Source: Pyxicephalus adspersus (lineage: Eukaryota; Chordata; Amphibia; Anura; Pyxicephalidae). From it: DNA of 64,000 bases. The stretch spans positions 68,928,881 to 68,992,880 of the forward strand of contig NC_092862.1 in NCBI RefSeq assembly GCF_032062135.1, in the 5' to 3' direction. The position numbers and the translations under genes are program-made. The notes under the pieces were generated by a model. That model was given only the letters and a program-made list of their open reading frames with translations, did not search any database and was not told the DNA's origin. Shown here in pieces: positions 35,600 through 46,039 of this stretch. Position 1 is the first letter of the stretch; every line of letters starts with the position of its first letter.

Positions 35600-37675
35600 T
35601 TAGTTTTACAGAAGCATGTCTGAAAAATAATTGTTAAAAGTACAAAACATATTTGTGGTGGAACAGGAAAAAGTAAAAATTCACAAAAAAATGTGTTTTT
35701 AAACCACCTGTAAACACACGTTTTGTTTACATTGCTTTAAAATAGTCTTTGATTTTTGCCACTTTTGTAGTATTTGTGAGTTACTAAGATATATAATATT
35801 TTCTAGAACACTAACCGCCTTTGATATTGTTTACTATTCTGTTACCAGCCAGTCAAACTTAGCATGAGTCTGATTAGTAACCGTAGAGAGGAAAATCCAG
35901 CTTTTAGTATTGCCAATTTCAAATATCAGATGTGTTATGTTTTGTAGAAAATAATTTTTTTATTATTAGGCTTCCAAACTGCTTGAAGGTGGAACAAGAT
36001 TTGATTTTAAACCTTGTCAATGTCTCAGCCAAAATCAGAGTGTTTAAATCTATTTGTTCATATTCTGAAAATGCAAACACATAGCTTGTGCTTTTCAGAA
36101 GTTTATTGCTGATTTGCAATCATATATCACAGAAATATTTTGCTGCTGTCACCTTTACCCTGTTAGTGTCTCCATGAATACAAAATAAATATCATTATAG
36201 TTCTGACCAATACTTGGCAAAAAGCTGGTGGGGCCCGTATACCTGCATAACAGATACAGTGAGATTTCTCTGACAAGGTGATGGAGACATATTACTGCAT
36301 GCCATGGGGTTTAATCACGTTCAAGAAGTTGCTACTGTTAGCACTGAGTAAGATGCATATCAATTAGAAATACTCAGTGGAACTCCATAAAGCTTTTTTT
36401 TTTAATTTACGTAATTAGTTGGCATGGATGTAACCTCGTTATCATGTGTTTGCTAGTAGTGCACACTGGAAGCTTTCCCCTTCACAACTTTCCAGCTACA
36501 AGTGTAATGCTTTTTTTATTACCCCACGCCCCATGACATAAACAAAATGGTCTCAAGCAGCATTGGTCAAATTAGCTAAGTTCAGTTCAAAGTTTGGTCT
36601 GTAAAAAATCTGACTTTAGAATATGAAGGTAGCCAACAACGGTAAGCCCTTTATCTGTATCCAGTGGGTGGCAGCTGCCTGCCATGTACAATAACAACAG
36701 GTGTACAACCAATTTGGTTGGTTGGTGGTTGTCAGAATTGGTAACACCAGTGGTGTACAGTTAGCTAACTTTAACAGGTTTATTCATTGCTAACACATCT
36801 GCTCCAAACAACGGAAGTTGGATGTCTGAACAGCAACTCTAGTCTTAAAGATAAATCTAAAAAGTGATACAAAAATAATGAAAACAAAACAACAACCCCT
36901 ACATGTAATCTAAAGAAAAGAAAGCTTTGGATGAAGTTCTACTCAATTTTTGTTATGTAATGCATTATGTAAAGAGATCAACACCTGTGCAAATCAACAC
37001 TTGTACCATTTAATTTGTACTACTTGTATGCATTCTTTGCATGCATTATTGATGCTACTTGTGTATTTTGAAGAGTTCTGTAAAACCTTACATCAATACT
37101 CAACAAGACAGCTTGTTTATGGACAGAATTTTTGTTTAAATTGATTCTAGTTTCAGTATTTCCAATACATCAAGCACATTGATGGTTAGAAACCCAGTGA
37201 ACCCAGATTAAAGTACATTTGTGGTAAAAGTACATATCATAGCCTCTCTTTTTTGTCTATCAGCATGAAAACCAAACAGCTAGTATTTTCAGAATGAGAG
37301 ATCTGCAATGTAAGCCTATATACTTCCTTCATATAAGGTTTCCCTTAAAAAAGTTAGCTTCAATTGATTGTCACCCTATAACAAAGTGTTTATTGTAATT
37401 TTAGAAGATGAATTAATATTCTGGGAGACTGATCAATATCTGCACAGCAATTTGTTTTACTCAGGGTTGTCACAGTGATCACATATGTATTACCGGTACT
37501 TTTTTTTGTAAAAATTATGAAAAATGTTTCTGTAAAATTTCTGTAATATATTATGTGTAAAGGAGAGAAATCCTAAACATTTGTAACTGTAATTTTCTTA
37601 GCCAACAAAAGGTATCAGTAAACTCAGGATTACACATTTTATAGCAGTAATAAAGTTTTAACTGATCCTAGGATG
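35600..37675. other. Unannotated, mostly non-repetitive stretch
   Basis: No gene or mobile element recognised. The block 36120-36540 is fairly complex and repeat-free, so it is a candidate for conserved non-coding DNA; this is only an impression. Confidence 0.4.
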
Positions 37676-37684
37676 AACACTTAA

Positions 37685-38013
37685 GCTGCGTACACACCTG
37701 CAATTTTTCTCGTTGGAAAGGATCTTTCACGATCCTTTCCAACGAGAAAAGACTGCACGATGCATGAACGATGCTGTACATACAGCACCATTCATGCTCT
37801 ATGGAGAGGGGAGGGGGAGAGCGACGGAGCGGCACCCTGCTGCGCGCTCTCCCCTTCCCTTTCATTAGGATCGGTCGTCGTCCATCGTCCATGGATCCGC
37901 CAGGACGGTCGTCGGACGATGGACGACGACCGACTGTACACACGGCAGATTTTCGCCCGATAATTGGCCGATACCGATTATCGGGCGAGAAAAATTTGCC
38001 GTGTGTACGCAGC
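37685..38013. mobile_element. Highly palindromic TTAA-flanked MITE
   Basis: A 329-bp element with perfect 13-bp terminal inverted repeats, 'gctgcgtacacac' (37685-37697) and its complement (38001-38013), directly flanked by TTAA on both sides (37681-37684, 38014-38017). The interior contains a 20-bp perfect hairpin (37705-37724/37731-37750), a 19-bp perfect hairpin (37872-37890/37914-37932) and an 11-bp perfect stem (37954-37964/37977-37987). The last stem extends outward, so the right terminal region is itself a near-palindrome. TTAA flanks fit piggyBac-type targeting, but TTAA is self-complementary and could belong to the ends. Opposing frames inside (37668-38067) mirror the palindromes and are not genes. 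Confidence 0.85.
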
Positions 38014-38059
38014 TTAACACAAATTCTTTACTATGTTATGTTTAGCCACATTTTCTCTA

Positions 38060-38260
38060 TTGTCTAACAGAGCACTAGGGTCCCAGGTTTAAATCTTTAC
38101 TAAAAAATTGACTGGAGTTTGTATGTTCTTCCTGACTTGGCATGAGTTTTCTGTGGACAGCTGCCTACCATACTGATTGAATAATTGGCTTCTCACAAAA
38201 GTAGATTATGTTAACATTAGTGGAAGGCTCTGTATTTATCCCAGAACAGGCATACCTAAC
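38060..38260 (+). repeat. Degenerate SINE/L2-like repeat
   Basis: Sense-orientation piece: 'gagcactagggtcccaggtt' (B-box-like), then 'actggagtttgtatgttctt' and 'aataattggcttctcac'. This order resembles vertebrate tRNA-headed SINEs with L2-type bodies. Strongly decayed. Confidence 0.5.
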
Positions 38261-38264
38261 ATTT

Positions 38265-38985
38265 CTATGACCAGGGATGATTGATTAAAAGTTTAAAAGA
38301 TTCAGTATGTGTCAGTTTACTGGACTACAATGCTATGATTATATTTGTGTACCTAAATAACTATTTTGATGCAAATTGACATATGAACATAAAATGTGAA
38401 AAAATACATAACAACCTAAAGGTTTTTTTTACAGACTATCTTTATTATATAGACTCCTTTTTACAGACTTTTATACTTTACATCTTTTTTTTGCCAAAGA
38501 CTGCTGATTGCTTTTTTTTTCTGTGCAGTATAGTGGCCGTTAAGCTAGCTAGCTTGATTCTAAACATCAAGTTTCATCAAGTCATGTAAGCAAGTCTCAG
38601 ATTTTGTGTGCACAGGAAAATCAGTTTATCATAGGCAGTTGCATTGATTTCCCTTTTCTTCATCCTCTACAGAGGGCTGACATGAGTGCAGCCCTCTGGT
38701 AAAGATGGAGCACAGCATCAAAAGGTACTATTTTGTTGTGCTGTGTGTAATAATGTGGATAACATTAATTCCTGATCTTCCCATTAAATATAAACTTATC
38801 TTCTTTTAAAATGCCTTGGTCTGGAAATTGTCTCTCTAGCAGACTAGGGTCAAAAATATCCCCTTATTAGGTATTTCTTTCTCTGACAACCAGGGTCCTT
38901 CCAGACCCTCTAGTCACAACACCTGCTGTGACTGTCTGGTTTTTGTGTCTGTAAGACTCATTGGATTCTGATAAGGCTAGACAGA
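38265..38985. other. Unannotated stretch
   Basis: AT-rich; nothing recognised. Confidence 0.5.
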
Positions 38986-38988
38986 GTG

Positions 38989-39155
38989 CCCCTGATTCAT
39001 CAATAAAATCCGCGCTCGCTGGAAGCGCGAAAGTACGCGCGGCCAGCGATCGCGGATTAGCTTTTCCAGTTGTTGAATAGCGCGATCGCGCACGATTCCG
39101 GATCGCTAATACGAATGCGCGACCGATAATCCGATTTTGCTTGATGAATCAGGGG
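38989..39155. mobile_element. Short CpG-rich inverted-repeat element
   Basis: A 167-bp element with perfect 15-bp terminal inverted repeats, 'cccctgattcatcaa' (38989-39003) and its complement (39141-39155). The interior is packed with CpG ('gaagcgcgaaagtacgcgcg', 'aatagcgcgatcgcgcacg'). The last ~90 bp closely follow the right end of the element at 8918-9795. No confident target-site duplication. Too short to encode protein. Confidence 0.8.
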
Positions 39156-39159
39156 CAGT

Positions 39160-42100
39160 GTCTCAGATTGAACTTTGAGCTGTATTTTGAAACCCATGTA
39201 TTAATAATCTTCATATTTCTAGTAAACTATTCTGTATAAAGTAGTAGTTGGTTGATTTGTAGTCATGGTGACCATTTTGAGACCAAGAACTAGTCTCCTA
39301 GGCCTCAGGAAAGCCTGGAAACCATATTTAGCCTGTTCTGGTGAACCATAAGTCCCAGATATGCCTAGTTTGGTCTCTGTGAACTCCTTATTTTGTGGTT
39401 AATATTAATCTGGGGTTGGTATTTCATAACACCTGTACTTATGGTATTTTTAATAATAGCTAGAACCAGGAGCCTCTTGGGGGTGTCTACAAGTATCATA
39501 ATCTATGCCCCTCAGACGGCCCCCACCCTGCTATCATTGGATGGTCCTATTAGTCCCACCTCTGTCGTTGGCATAGAAAAAGCCATGTAAGTCTAGCAGA
39601 GGGAGCACGCACTGATATCATCTTGTTGCTAAGGACAACGGCACTGTCACACTTGATAAACACTATAAAAAGTGTAAGCTGAATGCTCTAAGTAAAAATA
39701 GTGTAACTTGCTAACCTGAAAACACTACTATGAATATTGTGATTACTAAAACATCCAGTGACCAGCAGCCACTAGTGGATGCTTGACTTTACGTAAACCG
39801 CTCCTGTGGACACAGGAATTAACAAACCATGGGTGGGAAGAGGACACCAGCTGTTTGCTTTCTCAGTAGCAGGAGGCAGATTCCTCCCAACCAAGCTTTA
39901 CCATTTCTGAGCTGACTGACCCATCATCTCAGTTGCAGCAGTTCAAGAGGTTTATTGTATATTCCAATAAAATATTTTTGTTTTGATTTATTTTGGAGAG
40001 TGCATTTTCTTTCAATACCATTATAGTCCCTAAAAGAATAAGGGATTGCATAAAGTGCCTATTTTTGCTGCAGAAAGTTTGTACAGTTTATGCACAGGCA
40101 GTGTTATCTAGGTGATGTGATAAGAGGTAATTTCTGTCATTGTTCTGGTATTGTCACCAAAATTGCTGGAGATGTCAGGTGAATGTTCTATAAAAAGACA
40201 TTTATCTCACTGTTCCAACCCCCCCCCCACACACACACACACACGAACACAAATATGCATTGCACTTTCCATAAAATTATTTTTACAGTAAAACTAATTT
40301 TACAATTTTAAAAGAAAACTGCTGTTTTAGAAATGTAACACTTGTTGTCACCATAACTTTCTAACACAATGAGTTGGATAAATAAATTAGTCAATAACAC
40401 TAGGATGCACAAGATGAAAGTTGCACAGCAACAACCTTCTGGTAGAGGGAGCAGAGAGACAAAAACCCCCAAACATTCCATTGAAGTGGCTATTCCTAAT
40501 CCCATCCGCAGGAAAGGCTGAAACTCACCACTTAGTCTGCTCACTGGACCCCTTTTGTCTGTTCCTATCATTTTCTGCACAACTCTGTGACCAAAAATGT
40601 AAAAAGTTTGACACACCTCAACATTGTCAAACATATCATCTTCTTCACCTTCAAAGCTTCATGGAGCATACTGTACTACTCAAGCAAAAAGGTGCATTGC
40701 TGTGCATAATTTCCTAGGTGACCATAGCCACACAGGGCATGAGCTGCTGAGGGCCATGCAGATTCAAACTGGCATTGGCTTACCCTGCATAAACTGAATC
40801 CAGGCTAGAAAGGTTGTATTTTTTTTCAACGGTCTTACCCAGTTACCACTTGCTCAGTGGACCAGGACAAGACACCAACACAAATTACCTGGAAATCGAT
40901 TGATTTGTGATGTCCCCATGCATTGGAATTCAATCTGTAATATGCTGCAGTGACTCTGCCGGCAACAGAAAACGTCATGACGGATTATATGTGCATCACA
41001 TGTGCAGCGTGAGTGCTTCACTCCTGAGGAATAGTCACAAATCCAGAATACTGCCCAACCCACATATGCCTGAGTTTACTTATTCCAGCAGGGGAGGGTC
41101 ATGCAACACTATGGCAAAGTACTTTTTAGACAGACTATGCACATTCTTTTCCGAAGGCCTTTTGCCTGTTCCATCAGACGTGATGGTGTTGTTGTCTAAA
41201 TTTGGTATCACAAGATAACTGAAAAGGTGTAACCAAATGCTGTATGCATAATGACTGGTGATCTACTTTTTGGTTACCAAGAAAACAATTTGGGCTTTGC
41301 AGTGCCTTGGCATGCCATTCAAACTGGTACCACAAGATACATTTTTAACCTGCAAACCCAGATGACTAAGGCTTAAAAATGTGGTTACATTGACAAGTGC
41401 TTAACCTGAATTCCATTTATGCTTTAACTTAATATTCTTCTTACAATTACTAATCCGCTCTCTTACAACTACTATACTACGCTCTCATAAATCTAGGGAT
41501 TTTAGGTCATTTTGCAGGGCCTCCTTTAAAGTATTTCATCTTCTAAATTTTTTATATAATTGGAATAAATTTATTTTGCACTAAAAATGTAATTCAATAA
41601 AAAATGTATTTATAATTGAAAATATAGGTTTGATAAATAGTTGCAGAGTGTAAGGGTTAAATAGGAAGTTCATAAAGCAGTCACAAATTATAATAACAGA
41701 GTAATATTGTTTCTAAGGTAAGCCTTCATTCCCTATAAAAAGAAACAGTTTTTAAAAGAAATCAGGTTTTTGTTTCTCTTGAGGAAGAAATATCTTTAAC
41801 TTTGTGAACCTCTTCTACACTTCTACATCCAATTAGTACATAGGGATGCATTTATTTCCTCTCTTGATATGCATTGATGAGCAAAGCATACAGTTCAAAG
41901 ACAGCAAATTAGTGTTTTGAAGTGACTACCTGAAATACAAAGGAGAGAACGTCCAGTTTCAAGGTCATGGTTTTTAAAAATGGGCATTTAAAAAAAAGGG
42001 TCTAAAAATACAAAATATGTTCTGTATTTAATTTTTTTTTAAAGAAGGTTGTATGATGATTTTATGGAAAGAGGCAGACACTGAAATACATAGGTGTACA

Positions 42101-43045
42101 ATTATAATCAATGTACTGAGAAAAATAAAAAAGATATGAACGTCATACCAGTAATAAAGCAATAAACATACAATTTTTACAATGTTTAGTAAAATGTGTA
42201 TAAATAGAAGAGAGTAGAAAGAAACCACTGGAGGAAAACAAAATTATGCTAAAACCACTACCAAATACAACATGTCATTATGTTTTATGTCATTTGCACC
42301 ACAGTTCAAGACCTTGACAATTTCACCACCTAATAATATTATTATTAATATTATGGTTATGAATCATGTGCTGCTAATAATTATAATTATCATAAAATGC
42401 TGCAACTGTTACGCCGAGGTCAAACTTTCAGATTACAAAAATTAGTTCCTTTGTAACCAAATTGGGTGTAATTGCAACATTTACTAACATCCAGGAGGAT
42501 AACACACCATGTCACAAATTCTAAATCGTCTCGGGCTGGTATCTTGAACTTCAGACAGAATGGTTATGCTAACAAATAGTTAATGGCAGCAGATAGAGTT
42601 TTAACAGAGGCAAAATTCTAAAGTTGATGGCAAACCATCCACAGAAACCAGAAACAATTGTAAACATGAAAATCAAGAGAAAGAATGAAGAATGGTTACC
42701 TAAAGAAAGAAAGGTGAACCTGCTTGTCCATTATAGAACATGAATGGGTGTATCTAACGTGTTGCCAGAGTTTATACTTACATGAGGTGTATTTTAAGGA
42801 CTACCAAAACCATACTCACTACCTTGTCATGTTAGTTTGGCAAGCTAAAGAGAGCTGTAGAGAAATGGGTAACTACACCAAACCTTTCCTTTCCCAAACA
42901 TACCAATTTAGAGTGAGAATGCAATTTTAAGCAGCACAGATCAAATTCTCTTGAGTGATATAAAATTGGAGTGGCTGGATAAAACATTTACATACACACA
43001 CTGATTCCTTCTCCTTCAGGTCCCTTCTTTGCCCCAGGACTTAAT
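39160..43045. other. Unannotated stretch
   Basis: Nearly 4 kb without a supported gene. A C run with a CA repeat lies at 40219-40244. Opposing frames at 40308-40717 and 40854-41218 have no recognisable domains. Short AT-rich palindromic triplet runs ('aataatattattattaatat') occur near 42332. Confidence 0.45.
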
Positions 43046-43051
43046 TTAGAC

Positions 43052-43338
43052 CAGTGCATCTCAACCTTTTTAACATAGAGGAACTCCTTGAAATACTGTT
43101 CAGGCCTTCAGGGAACACTGGCTATAAATAATATAACCACAGCTCACAGAACATTAGTGCGGTGGTCATTAAGAAGAATGCCTCTCTTGGCCAGTGGAAG
43201 AATTTCATCCTTACAAATTGCCAAAAGATCATTGGTGTCTGTTAAACTGACTTGAGAGTCACACACTGCACACACTGATCCCCTAACAATGTCTGGAAGA
43301 ACCCTAGGGTTCCACGGAACGCTGCATAAGAAACACTA
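43052..43338. repeat. hAT-type MITE, degraded
   Basis: Starts 'cagtgcatctcaaccttttt' and ends '...aagaaacact', the eroded form of the CAGTG..CTCAACC / GG..GAGAAACACTG pair typical of hAT (Charlie-like) elements. The 'aggaactccttgaaat' near the left is partly mirrored by 'agggttccacgg' near the right. The 8-bp flanks no longer match. Non-coding. Confidence 0.65.
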
Positions 43339-43344
43339 AACTCC

Positions 43345-43978
43345 CGCTAGAGGTATACCAGGGAGGATGAGACCTAGACCAGAATATATTGTGGAAGGGC
43401 TCTTCTTGTTTTAAAAGGTAATCCAAAGAATCATATACAAGTTATATTAAGAGGCCAACAAAAGCAACATTTTATTAATTGAGATAGAATAGGTTTAAAA
43501 ATCCAGGCTTTAAAATTGTTTGTTTGTGATAAGCACAGAGTTGTATACTGGCAGTAAAAAGAATAAGCCCTATTAAGGCCATTCTACATCAGGAACAGAG
43601 CCTATATCCAAAAATAAATTTCTTTAATAAACTTTTTGCAATTTGTAACTTTACTAAGTGATACAATTTACTTATTCCTTGTTGCTCTTTTTAACTTAAA
43701 TATATTTAGTATGTTTAATTAACTACAATTATTATTACTAGCCTCTGCAGTCTGCTTAGGCACCCACTGATCCATTACAAAAAAAGTTGCCCTGTACACA
43801 CACTATTTGACTTAATCTCAAAATTCTTCAAATTTATAGTATTTATAATCTGAAACAGTATTACATTTTGCTGGTTTAATGAGACTGAAAATAGTTGCAA
43901 CTAATATTTTTACAAATGATTCCAGTAATAGCATTTCATTGCTTAAAAAAACAAGACATATTAACATTTCATTTTATG
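43345..43978. other. Unannotated stretch
   Basis: AT-rich; no gene or repeat recognised before the candidate exon. Confidence 0.5.
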
Positions 43979-43980
43979 CA

Positions 43981-44079
43981 GCTCTAACACACTTTGCCAA
44001 ATTCAAAAAAGAATTCCCGTCGGAGGATTACAGTCTTTCTAATTTGCAACAAGTGAATTTAGCTAAAGAAATAAATTAG
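43981..44079 (+). CDS. Very tentative terminal exon
   Basis: A T-rich tract ending 'ttttatgcag' could be a splice acceptor. It is followed by 32 codons with a mixed, protein-like composition ('FAKFKKEFPSEDYSLSN', then 'LAKEIN') and a TAG stop. The frame stays open upstream of the acceptor for about 100 bp, so the splice site is not required. I do not recognise the product; it may be chance. Confidence 0.15.
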   Translation, partial: ALTHFAKFKKEFPSEDYSLSNLQQVNLAKEIN

Positions 44080-44084
44080 AGTTA

Positions 44085-44470
44085 TTATGTTTACATTTTT
44101 CATACAGTCTAGCTCTTGTGTCTTGTGTGAGGTCTGAAGGCTTATCAACAAATTATAACAACACTGGTTCACTAAACTAGCTACTTAGAAAAACAGTGAT
44201 TATTACAAGACTAAATTGTGCATGCATTGTTAGGATGGTATTTATCCAGAATTTTGATGTCTACTATTCATGGAAAGAGTTGTAAAAATATACTAAACAA
44301 ATTACTGTCTTCAGCCTCTGACAACATAGTTTTAAAAGTGGTTCTCTTTAACACATGCCATAGTTTAATAAATACAAAACACATATTGTTACTAGAGATA
44401 AATAGTCTTTTTAAAATCAACAGTACTGACATCTAAAATCTTCTATACTCTGTGTATTTTTCTACTTTTA
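44085..44470. other. Unannotated stretch
   Basis: AT-rich; the small frame at 44218-44436 has no recognisable domain. Confidence 0.5.
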
Positions 44471-44473
44471 GCT

Positions 44474-44508
<35 letters not shown>

Positions 44509-44513
44509 TAATA
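44474..44513. repeat. (TAA)n microsatellite, interrupted by an insertion
   Basis: TAA triplets run up to the TTAA before the element at 44518. They resume right after its other end (45458-45470), so the element inserted into the microsatellite. Confidence 0.85.
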
Positions 44514-44517
44514 TTAA

Positions 44518-45453
44518 CCACCTGGGCGTTACACTGAGGTCTAGATTTCTGTACCAAAAGCGTTACAGGTTTTAATGAATAGTTTTTTTTTAAATTGTAG
44601 ACCTGTAACTTACAAAAATATGTCCGAACAGGGTTCTAGTAGATATCATGAATATAAAAAATGTTTGAAACACACAATCATGTAAAAAAAAAATACTTTT
44701 AATTAAAATTAAAATACATAAAAATCAGCTTAAACAAGAATACATTAATAAATGAAAAATACTGAAAATGCGATAATTCGGTATACTGTATAGTAATATA
44801 TTTTTCTAAAACACCTCCCTAGTGTCCAAAAAAAAACTAAAAAAAGTTTAAAAAAAAAAAATAGTGTATAATGTAATGTACAGTAGCCTATATAATATAT
44901 ATATAATACAATTATATATATATTATATAAGGATTTATTTGTATTGGACTCAATACAGCTTTTGAATTTCCTGCCCCGCCTCCGTCCTGCGCCGACGCAT
45001 GCAGCGACGTCACCGGGAAACCCCGGTGATCGTCACTGCACTCGCCGGATGAAGATAGAAGAGAGAAGACGTGTCCGGAGGAGTGGAGGGAGAAGGTGAG
45101 TATTTTTTTTTTGCGATCAACGCTGGATCATCGCACGGAGGGAGAAGAAGCCGGCTGGCTTTTTCTTCTTCTAAGCCGGCCGAATTAGAAGAAGATGCCG
45201 GCCGGCTTTTTCTTCTTCTAAGCCGGCCAACTTAGAAGAAGAAGCCGGCCGGCTTCTTCTTTCCGGAGAGGACACCCGACGCTGGAGGACGACGCTGGAA
45301 CACGAAGGATGGATGATCGCAGTGGGACCAGGTAAGTGATCGATAAACCCGAACTTTTCTCACTGTATTTTCATACAGTAAGAAAAGTTCGGGCTTATCG
45401 AAAATAGTAACTTTTTTTAGCCCGTACCAAGGTCGGGCTTATCGGTCAGGTGG
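44518..45453. mobile_element. TTAA-flanked piggyBac-like non-autonomous element (copy 1)
   Basis: A 936-bp element starting 'ccacctgggcgttacac' and ending 'gggcttatcggtcaggtgg', with TTAA directly on both sides (44514-44517, 45454-45457). Terminal 'ccacctg'/'caggtgg' are short inverted repeats. TTAA targeting and the CC..GG ends are piggyBac hallmarks; no transposase is present. Layout: 'tttctgtaccaaaagcg' near the left, an AT-rich zone with 'tatataatatatatataa' strings, a GC-rich centre with nested 'ccggcc' palindromes (45130-45265), and 'aagttcgggcttatcg' sub-repeats at the right. Copy 2 at 51923-52910 is the same family in reverse orientation. Confidence 0.85.
45130..45265. repeat. GC-rich nested palindromes within copy 1
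   Basis: Repeating 'gaagccggc' and 'gccggcttcttc'-type blocks about 44 bp apart. One perfect palindrome with 13-bp arms (45236-45248/45249-45261) is centred on 'ccggccgg'. Adjacent blocks can pair in several registers. The region sits inside the TTAA-flanked element. Confidence 0.8.
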
Positions 45454-45474
45454 TTAATAATAATAATAAAGAGA

Positions 45475-45750
45475 TTATTGAATATTTTTCTTTAGACAAA
45501 TGCATAAAAACTGCTTTTGAATTCCTACATACTTCATATAGAAAAAATCCCATTAGGGATTGTTTTTTATTACACTATACCAAAATAATTTGCAATGAGG
45601 ATCGTTAAGGAGCTAGGTTTACATCAACCACGCTGAATTATGTGGATACAAGCAATATCCACTTTTGTCCAGTGCTGTTGCTCTGTGCAAGGTTTTTGAG
45701 GTGATCTCCTGCCCAATAAACACTTCTTCATTGTAACTGATTGCTGAGAT
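45475..45750. other. Unannotated stretch
   Basis: AT-rich sequence up to the minisatellite; nothing recognised. Confidence 0.5.
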
Positions 45751-45756
45751 TTAAAC

Positions 45757-46036
45757 TGGGTGTCTGTTACTAAGGTCTGCACTAGGTGTCTGTTTCTAAG
45801 GTCTGTACTGGCAACTAAGAGGTCTATCACCTAGGACTGCATTGAATGTCTGTTACTGAGATCTGCTCTAGGGGGTCTGTCAGAGGGTCTGTCTAACGGG
45901 AACTGTCATTTGGGGTCTATTACAAGGTCTGCGCTGGGGGTCTGTTACTGGTGTCTGAATTTTATGTCTGCCACCAAGGGGTCTATCACTGAGATCTGGG
46001 CTTTCACCAAGGGGGCTATTACTGAGATCTGTCATT
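45757..46036 (+). repeat. Degenerate minisatellite, ~26-bp unit
   Basis: Head-to-tail diverged copies of a unit like 'gtgtctgttactaaggtctg' plus a few bases. The first two units are close to identical and later ones drift ('gggtctgtcagagg', 'ggtctatcactgagatctg'). The same motif set occurs inverted at 62595-62800. The minus-strand frames here (45624-45830, 45880-46074) are read through the repeat and are not genes. Confidence 0.75.
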
Positions 46037-46039
46037 GTC

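Noticed and set aside
37668..38067. Three overlapping frames of 67-98 codons rich in Arg/Asp/Pro
   Set aside because: They mirror the perfect palindromes of the MITE, so the composition comes from inverted repeats.
38981..39163. Target-site duplication for the CpG-rich element
   Set aside because: The flanks 'acagagtg' and 'cagtgtct' only partly match; no exact direct repeat of a known length.
40308..40717. Antisense pair of ~100-codon frames
   Set aside because: No recognisable domain, overlapping on opposite strands, no splice or start context that singles one out.
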